Part shown: one piece after another, positions 55,701 to 64,000 of the stretch
How positions within the stretch are numbered: the stretch's first letter is position 1
How the letters are laid out: each line of letters starts with the position of its first letter
NCBI GenBank assembly: GCA_027605045.1
Contig: JAQFWX010000021.1
Coordinates: forward strand, 186,001 to 250,000
DNA length: 64,000 nt
Direction: 5' to 3'
DNA from: Phallus indusiatus
Lineage: Eukaryota > Basidiomycota > Agaricomycetes > Phallales > Phallaceae
The notes under the pieces: generated by a model
What the model saw: only the letters and a program-made list of their open reading frames with translations
Told to the model about the DNA's origin: nothing
Database searches by the model: none
Position numbers and translations under genes: made by a program

Positions 55701-57973
55701 GAAGCAATAGGGACTGGTTCGATAGTTGTGCCTTCATACCATGCACGAACGTCTCATTTACCGGGAAATCTGCTGATTGACATCCCAAGCGAATCTAAGT
55801 AAGATTTAGAACCGATGACAGCATCTTGATTAACCTAAACTTTAATAATCTAGTGGGCTCTCAGGCCTCAGGCTTGTCGGATTATTTTTCTGATCCAGCA
55901 AACCATGGCTTTCGATAAGAAATCATCCTAAAAATGTCCCCCATCTGCAAATCGTACCTGTTATTCACAGATTATCTTTAACATCCACATTCGTCTATGC
56001 TTAAACAACGATATTTGCGTTTACTAATGCAATATCTCAACCCTACCACTTTATCGACTAGCCTTAGAAAAGAGAATGCCTTTTCTTTCAACATATGGCG
56101 TACTCGTTATCATCTTGCGTCGATAGTTGAAGCTTGAGGCTTGAAGGCCCGAGAAATCTGTCCCCGACCGGCAGAATTCCATTGGGACTGGTTTATATTC
56201 ACACGTCTCCACCCTTCCATCATTCCATCCTCTCTTTTTCTCTCCTCATTTCACATATCTTTTCATGACGCTGTACCATTTCCAGTCTCTGGAGCCCTAG
56301 CTCTAACTTTGAACAAGCCACCAAGGACTAGTAGATCTTCCGCAAAGCAACCTTCTTGAGATCCTGAACGATGGTCAGCGTCAGAGAAGGTAGATTGGTT
56401 GTCTGCATCTCAAGGTCAACACTGAGGCTTATTTTAGACGGTATAACAACGTCAACGCCCCCGGGAATGGTAGATAAGAAACAAAAATTGTTAAGAGAAG
56501 TTCCTGTGAGTTTTTTTGTCCCATTCTTTCAGCGAGATCGGCGTCCACAACTGTATGCATTACAGTGCTGAGGAGATCTGGAAGAGCGTCGTCAAGACCC
56601 TGCCATTCGTCTACTTAAGGAAATTGAAGATGCAGCCGATTGCGTTCCCATAATAATGAAGCTGGTCAATGGTGGCGAAAAGAGTTTAACACGGTGACCT
56701 TCACCAAGCTGTGGTCGTTCGACCAGCATTCAAGCTTAAAACAAACCCACCCTGACCTCTGTACTTCATAGTAAGAGAAGTCTTATGCTCGATTATTGAA
56801 GCTTCTTTACGAACGAAGACTACTACAGAATCCCATGCGTACGGTCAGACGAGTAATAATTTATTGTCTTCCGCACTGTAGCAAGTACTCCATCATCCCA
56901 AAGAAGATCTATCGACTCCGTGTTTGAAAACGAAGCAATATAATACATGTCCATGCACTGTCCTTTCTGGTCCGATCTCGGCATCAAAAAATGCGACGGT
57001 AGGGACCTCTTCTATACTATATTGTTAGAACATCGTTCCATTCACAGTAGCATCTCCACCTTGTCAACCGCCTGAGACGAGAACATTACATCACTATCTT
57101 TATCCATGTCGTTCACTCAAGCTGTTGCTAAGCGCAGCTTCTACATGCCCCAAACCTTTGCCAGTACCTCAACGCTTCAGCAACATGGCCGACTCCTGCA
57201 AGTCATAGAGTAATACGAGCACTCCGACTACTCCAAAATGCACATGCGATATAAATCAGTAGGTGAAGCAATTGTCAAAATTGTAACGGCGTTCACTCAA
57301 TACTACTCAGCTTTCAGCTCGTTCTTCTGGAGGATACATATGAAGCGGCATGCATGATTATTTTATCTTTGTGACTTGGAAACTGAAGAACGGTTTTGAA
57401 CTCGATTAGAGAATAAAGCAAATAAAATTTATATTTAAAAAATGCCTAAGATTATTACATAAAGCTTGTATTTGATCATATGATTACAACACAATGGTTT
57501 CTTCGCCACTTCGCATTCACCGGTGAGAAATGTCCGATAGACTATATATATATACTTCCACCTCAAAGCGCTGAACACGCTTTCTCCCAGAACCTGAAGA
57601 AAAGCAGCTAGCACTCGTGTAAAGCCATGTCTGTCGACTAGAGATCCCTATTTCGCTGACCGTTTGTCGAACCTAGAGCTTTTCGCGTCGCCATGCCGGA
57701 CCCGAAAATGCTAGAGCTCCAAGCCAACTCTATAAACGATGAAGTGAAGTCAATAAACAAACGTAAGTGACAAGATAACCGACACCGACATACCTACGAT
57801 GAATGGGATGAAGAATTGCTCAAGCCTTTAAGTGGACTGAAAGTGAGCTTTCTGCTTTCGCCTATGAGACGCGTATAACTTATGCTTTTCACGAGCCTGA
57901 GTAAACGATTGTAATCAATCCATCGTCGTCCACCTTGACATGCTTCATTATCCACGGCTGATCAGACCGAAAG
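49731..57973. other. Gene-poor 8-kb stretch with scattered coding-like fragments
   Basis: No complete gene could be built. Fragments with protein-like composition include plus-strand frames at 52547-53062, 55041-55316 and a run near 56590-56700 (DPAIRLLKEIEDAADCVPII) in frame with an upstream TGA. A 35-codon frame occurs near 57106. Together they suggest one or more decayed or heavily intron-split genes. No transposon ends, tRNA or rRNA were seen. Confidence 0.35.
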
Positions 57974-58147
57974 ATGTCTTTCGACTTCTCCTATCACCGT
58001 CCCAGCCAAGGACGTCCTTCGCACCAGCCTGACGTTGTATCCAATGAAGATTCTCCATGTTTTAAAGTTTACCCTGAGTCAGTCGACCTTGTCAGAGATG
58101 TCTACAGTGAGGAGGAAACCGACGAATTCACCGCCGGCAATGAATAA
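57974..58147 (+). CDS. Short ORF (57 aa), possible terminal exon
   Basis: An ATG frame encodes MSFDFSYHRPSQGRPSHQ and an acidic end DVYSEEETDEFTAGNE. An AG acceptor (GAAAG) directly precedes the ATG, so it may be the last exon of a gene starting near 57692 (MPDPKMLELQANSINDEV, followed by GTAAGT). The function is unknown. Confidence 0.3.
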   Translation: MSFDFSYHRPSQGRPSHQPDVVSNEDSPCFKVYPESVDLVRDVYSEEETDEFTAGNE

Positions 58148-61100
58148 GAGATCGAATAAAGAAAGGTATCACCCACCGGGATTAAAAGTTGCCAACGGAG
58201 TCCAGGAACCTTAAACACGAGTCGTCCTCAAGCACCAAACACGCACTATCGACTCAAAGCGCCATATTGGTATGATAAGTCCTCCAATGAAAGATTACCC
58301 CTAGAACCCGGCCTTGCAAAATGACGTTAGAAGTTATTACTTTGCATCTATCGGAGACCTGTCAACTTACAGCTGTTTATCTCTCTGGACGTGAAACCAA
58401 AAGTGGGTACTGAAAGTCCAAGTGTCCTCAACGTTAGCTCAGGTAGAAAGTATTACCGCTAGCGTTGTCCCGAACTCAAAAGTTTGTTTCCTCCCGTCAG
58501 GTAGACGTAGTCCATAGCTGAAAGGATGATACGCAATGACCCGAAAGTTGCGCACACTGCATTCAGCTTTCCAAATGTAATGGACACACGTCGCAACACA
58601 ATACCATGTAATCAACGACGGTCGAGAAATAACGAGCGGTCTTGTTTGTTAATGAGAGAGAGAGAAGATGAGTAAGAAAGCATAAAAGCATAAGAAGAGC
58701 TGCACTCGCGTAGTTAATGGAGGAGGAGAGAAGAGGTCATTACGACGGTGCATCGTTCTTCAAATGTCGATTCAGGGTTTAAGATAAATGGGAAGAAGTG
58801 AACGACTCTAGAAATTGCGTAAGTCATAAGGCAAAGTCATAAGGCAAGAAAGGAGTGTTCGAAGGCTTCGATAAGCCTGAACCAAAAAAAGAAAAGAAAG
58901 ATGACAAAGGGAAACGATAGTAGAAGGAAACCAAAAATTCGTGATAGCACGTAACAAAGACCGATGTAGAATGAAAAAGAAAGAACTCAGTGTGCCAACC
59001 TTGGTTCAGGATAGTGAAAGCGCAACCTTGAAATGATCGTCCACACCTTTTTTCTGCCATGACTTGATCTTAAGTAATGCGGTTCAAGTTGATATATTCC
59101 GGGTGACCTAGACAGAGCAATAGCGAGAGGTTATTAAAGCATCGAACGTGTGAATGGAATTGACCTGAGTGGCATTATGGCAAGCTCACTAGTACAGATA
59201 AGTTCGATACCGGTAATATAGCCGTAGCAGTTTATGAAATATCCGATGAGATATCCGATCACGGAGCCTTCCAAGAACATTCACCTGGCTTGTCTTGTTG
59301 ACGGTCTCCATATATCAGCATGGTTTCGAAAGGTATAAAAAGCGGGACCTTGGGAAAGCTCCATTAGCAAAAACACGGATGAAAGGAGGATGGAAGGAAA
59401 TTGAAGACAGGCAAGTCTGAGAAAGCATGGAGAGAAGAGGATAGTTTGAATCATAAAAACGATGGAGCAAAATATATACGAGAAAAGACATTATAGCAGT
59501 GATATCAAAGAACGTGAAAGAAGGGTTGTATGAACAGTCAACTACGCACCGGTACACTGTCTGAACACAAATAAAGCCTGTTGCAGAGTAGCCGGTCTTG
59601 TTCCCAATCTTTTTAGAAAGTGACAATAGTTTTTTTCCTGAGCAGCAGCCTAGCTTGGACGCTTGGGTGTTAGGGCTTGATCATTGGATACGTGGCGTGC
59701 TGACAATGAAACCATGCTGACGAAATAGTGTGTTGTGCGTAATTTGAAGCGTAGTTATGTCGAAGGATTATAGGGATTGGAGGACGGAGAAGAAAAAGAG
59801 GAAGAAAAGGGGGTTGAAATCTCGATACTCGACCATTAGGCTAGCCCTCAAAATTTCAGAGACTTAGCGGACTTAAACACACCTGAAGCGTTAATATTCT
59901 TGCATTCTGTCGCAGGCCATGGTGTTCCCGAAGTAGCCAAAGCCTGAAAAGTTACTGAATAATGTTTTCTGGGATGTCGAAACTCGAAAACGTACCGCCA
60001 CCCGTACTTTCCTTCATCTTTTCAACGTTTCCGGATCAAACACTTGTGGCGATCACGTTTACCTTCTGATCCTACATATGATTCAGATCATTCAAGAATA
60101 ACAGTGAAACTAGAATAGACAAACGGGAGCAGTGCGACAAGCCACAGGATTTGTGGGCATCCTTCCAACAGTTCACTCTTCTGTAACTTGAACCTCCCAG
60201 GTCAAGTAAAGCTGACGTTTCTCCGCGCATATTCTTGGAGCCCTTAGAGCCCAATTCGTGTGTGAAATTTACTAGAAAAAAAAATTGCTGCAGCTATGAA
60301 GAAGGATAATTAACACAAGAACATAGGAAGTGGGAATAGATGCCATACGTAGATTGACACAGCTGAAACATTTTCCAAGGAGAAAAGAGAACAAGAGGTG
60401 ATATGAAAGAGATCCAAAAGGAATATTTGAAGACATAAGCTTTGGATTCTGGGGGGAGGGCCAAAAGGGAGAGCGATGGAAGTTATAGATGTCAATTTGG
60501 TTCCGGATCGTTAACAACAAAGAAGCAGATGAAGAAGGTGTCAATTCAGATTTGTGCTGTGCTGGGAGGAAGCTGTGCGAGCCCATGGGAACACTTGGGC
60601 GACACCAGCAGCATATCCGGCGATGGAGAATCAGAGTATCCCAAATATTCGAACAAACCAAACTCGTTTTGCGATAGCTCGAAATCAAGGGGAAAGAGGA
60701 AACCTTACACGGCGTCTAATAATGGCGGTGACCACTCAATAATGTTGATGAGGTGCTCATTCCCAATGTGGGAATACCATGCATCGCAAATTCGCTATTG
60801 GCTTGTGTCAGAACCGCAACAAAGGTCTAAAGGGAGATTCTTGTCAATGAAGGGAACTTGAATTTTGCAAAGGAAGCGGCGTATGTTTCTTGTTTTCTGT
60901 CATAGTAGATCTGTCGAAGTTGAAGACGCGAAGCTTGGATTAATGCCATTGGGCTGCCAGGATTGGCTAGGTATGCTTTTGAGTACGTTCTCTTGTTTTC
61001 TTGTTCTTTTGTTTTCTTCGAAGTTCTGATATATTTAGATAGCCAATAGCTGTACATCATACGCTCTGATGTTATGTTGTTGACCAGAAGATGTAACAAA

Positions 61101-62723
61101 AATAACAATGTTACTGTTTACAAATGCGGCGAACAACGCACGTGACTTTTTTGCACCGGATCCGCGCGACACCATCTATTCTCAATTCGATACAATCTTT
61201 CTGAGGTTTCCGCAAATTCTGAAGAGAACTATTTTCTGGGATTCGAAACATGAAGAACGTTGACGTTGAACGCTTATGATGCAAGGACGTGTTAGAACTA
61301 CAAATAACAGCCGACCTTCATTAGATAACAGCGTGGCACGTTCCAGTTATCATTACGGTAATTATATCCTTAATTCGTTGAGTTAAGGGTTTATTCAGCA
61401 GTAATTTTCTCCAGATCTCAAAGATCTTAACGTTGAAGAAGGGTCTCGGCTCGGATGATTCCTAGGTCGCCCCGAATGACGACGGGTTACGTTGAGCACA
61501 CTCATGAGATTCTGGACGAAGTCCGCGTGTTTTTGTCAGGTATCGTATATCCTTTATAATAACCGGTTCTATCCTACGGGCGGGAATGAATATACTACAT
61601 GAGAAAAAGAATACGCGCCACGCGCCACCTTCGAATTACATCAAAAAATTTCGTCGCAGGATCCCGAGCGAAATGGGCGGGGCAGCGGCGGCCTCCCTTT
61701 CTAACCATTTTCGGGTTTATTTTGGCTGAACATTGTACATATATATACAAGCATAAGAAGCATGTGATAGCGCCGGTGTCAAGTGGAACACGCGTACCTG
61801 TCATGTGAAAAAAAAACATGGGGCGCCATCGAGTCAGGCATTGTGCGGTGGCATCGGTTTGGCGTCTATTGGAAGTGAACGAGGCGCAGTTTGATAGCCG
61901 ATGGAGTGCTGGCCAATAATATCGTTTTGATTGGAGATCAAAGAGATTTGTCATCTATTTGTCCTCTATTTGGTTGATATCCCGCCTCCTTGTCGGTGTG
62001 CGACCAGGCGGGAACTGCTTGGTGGCCACTGCGGAACAATTAAACGTTTTCCCCAACTCCTATCTGCTTCCATACATTCAATATATCATTTATCGCTTGA
62101 AATCCATTGGTGAAAATGAGAAAAACCATCTTTTTGCCACCTGTAGTTCCCACGTGTATTTGAACTTTCTCCAATACCTTGTTCCTTCAGTAGAGAATAT
62201 CGCTCTTCCCCCTCTGAACTTTCCACCAAGTAAATCCCCTTCAACCTTTCATCCTATCCTCAACATATTATGCGACAAAACGCCCATTTATAATTTTCCA
62301 TTAGGGCTTGAGGGGATTTTCGCTACACAATCCGCTTCCTTCCCCAATTCTCCAGGAAGACATGGGCCTTTCCTCGAGCTCAACAACTCATTCATCACAT
62401 AACTAATATGTCTATGACAAGCGGAACTGTTATTTTTATCTCTCCATGTCGTTATATGCCTCCCATCGTTCTACATGATCGCCCCAGCCACTAACAAATC
62501 CGCTGAGCAATGTATCGACTTCCAAACTCACTTATTCAAAATATTTATCTACTTCCTCGACATCTTCAACATCACCATCTATGGTTCAGCTACCCTATTA
62601 CCCGTTTCATAACTCACCGCTCGCTATGATTATCCTTTCAGTTCGTTCACTGTCGAGCACATACGCCGCCCTCTTCCGAAATTCTTTCGCCCCAGCCGAT
62701 CTCTTGACCAGACGAAAAACCAT
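58148..62723. other. Gene-poor stretch, nothing firmly supported
   Basis: Several frames of 60-147 codons exist on both strands (e.g. plus 60442-60861, plus 61959-62402). None has a domain, consistent introns or clear bias. They are treated as unsupported. Confidence 0.35.
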
Positions 62724-63049
62724 TTATTCCGGAATGTCAGGATATTCGCTCATGCTGTTGTATATTTTCGGCGTCGTAGGAGCCTTCATCATGATCCGTG
62801 CTGTAGTCAATGTCGTACCTTCCCCCTCGTCGTCTTCCACCAGCAACAGCATTTCACCATTATCCGCATGACGCTTCACAATTTGCGTAGTGCTCTCAGC
62901 CGTTCCTAGATAGTCGAGGGTCTTAGGATAATAGTTTGAGAAGACGCATCTTGAAGTTCTCATCCAGCTGGACTTCCGACAGAGCGTGCGTGTCATGTAC
63001 AAACAACGTCCCCTCACTTACGTCTAACTGTTCTTTAGGTCTGTCAGAC
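62724..63049 (-). pseudogene. Possible frameshifted small protein gene
   Basis: From an ATG at about 63049 the minus strand encodes MSDRPKEQLDVSEGTLFVHD and ALSEVQLDENFKMRLLKLLS, then a TAA. An overlapping frame continues with coding-like YYPKTLDYLGTAESTTQIVK and an acidic stretch to 62724. A one-base shift would join them. No intron with GT-AG fits well. It could be a decayed gene or chance. Confidence 0.22.
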
Positions 63050-64000
63050 ATCAGCACTAGTCGCTAGGGAGCTTCTAGTTGGTCTCCTATGGGTGGTGGT
63101 TGGGTGTTTGTTGGCGACCGGAGGGCATATGCAAGAAGGATTATAGTATACTGGGGTCGCAAGCTCATTGACAGAGCGAGTCTCATGCTCTCGCCTCCAG
63201 CGTTATAGACTCAACTCAAAGTTCGTTTATATTTTCACGTAGGGAGGTATTATCATCGTATACATCTTCTCATTGAATCTGTAGTCTGATGTGGTAAAAA
63301 GCAGCTCGTCGTACTGTGCGTTTGCGCGGAAAGACACTTGCTTCTTCAAGGTGTCTCTCATACTTGTACGATCTACTATTTCGGACATCTTTGTTGACAT
63401 TCTATTGAAATATAAACTATCTCCGTTCACAGTTGTGTCATCTCTCTATAGTTTTATTACCCTGTATCCTAAATCAGACGCAAAACTCTTTACAGCTCCT
63501 AACGTTGGTAGCAAGTGTAGCAAAATATCTAATGTAGAATTAGTGAGAGTAGAGGGATTTAGTCATGCAGATTTAGTCATGAGCGGATTTTTTATTTGAA
63601 AATAAAAAATTAATCGAACTCAAAGGCCCAAGACTCAAGCGGTACTCTTACGCATTTCTGCTTGTTCTAGTAGTAAACCCATGATTATTCCCAAACAAGC
63701 CTAGAATTATACGGCGCGGCTTTCAGGGAATTCTTGCCATATAGAGGAGCGTATTTGATAAGTTATAATGCAATGGTTCTTTTCTTTCATATTCGAGAGC
63801 GCCTGTTTTTACGCCGTTTCTTTCGAGGGGGTGATACCAGTCGGCCGCTTTTAGCACCCTAAAGAATGGGTGGCTCGTCGGCAGTCGAAGGTCCCAGATC
63901 TCAGGGGTAAATTGCAAAGCCCTTTTTTCTCCTTCCTCAATTCAGTATTATTTTCCGTAAAAAAACAAAAAGACATCTTTCTTTATCGTCTATCGTCGGC
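63050..64000. other. Window end, no supported gene
   Basis: Only short frames occur, e.g. minus 63227-63430. No repeats or RNA genes are recognised. Confidence 0.35.

Overview
The window reads as nuclear DNA of a mushroom-type basidiomycete (Agaricomycetes). The genes carry many short GT-AG introns (mostly 46-65 nt), the proteins are eukaryotic housekeeping types (SRP9, prefoldin 3, MRD1, a Cla4-type PAK kinase), and chromodomain Ty3/Gypsy retrotransposons are nested in the fungal style. Species cannot be fixed from sequence alone. Layout: 0.7-1.2 kb holds SRP9. From about 3 to 24 kb is a transposon nest. A Ty3/Gypsy element (here Gypsy-1, minus strand, 5680-20699, target duplication AGTAT) is inserted in what looks like an older host reading frame. 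A solo LTR of its own family (7613-8011, duplication CTTGC) is inserted in its pol, and a younger, apparently intact Gypsy-2 (plus strand, 11731-20119, duplication GGGGG) sits in its gag. Further solo LTRs, an inverted LTR pair and TA-flanked terminal-inverted-repeat elements surround it. From 23.9 to 49.7 kb is a gene-rich host block: an unrecognised seven-exon gene, a METTL14-type MT-A70 protein, an MCT-like transporter with a frame break, prefoldin subunit 3, MRD1 (with a tandem pair of probable box C/D snoRNAs in one intron), a PH-CRIB-kinase PAK, a small membrane protein, a C2H2 zinc-finger protein, a divergent forkhead protein and a small MABP-like protein. From 49.7 to 64 kb only weak or degraded coding signals are visible. 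Most interesting signals: (1) Gypsy-2 carries a spliced antisense gene between integrase and 3' LTR whose 324-residue product has a Zn2Cys6-like cysteine cluster; (2) Gypsy-2 gag and pol are joined by a textbook -1 frameshift site; (3) both Gypsy elements show a perfect match between the predicted mRNA 5' end and the sequence next to the 5' LTR, as in Tf1-type self-priming; (4) an MRD1 intron holds two related box C/D snoRNA-like units with complementarity to one conserved 25S rRNA stretch. Exon models were assembled by hand from splice signals and reading phase; no similarity search was possible.
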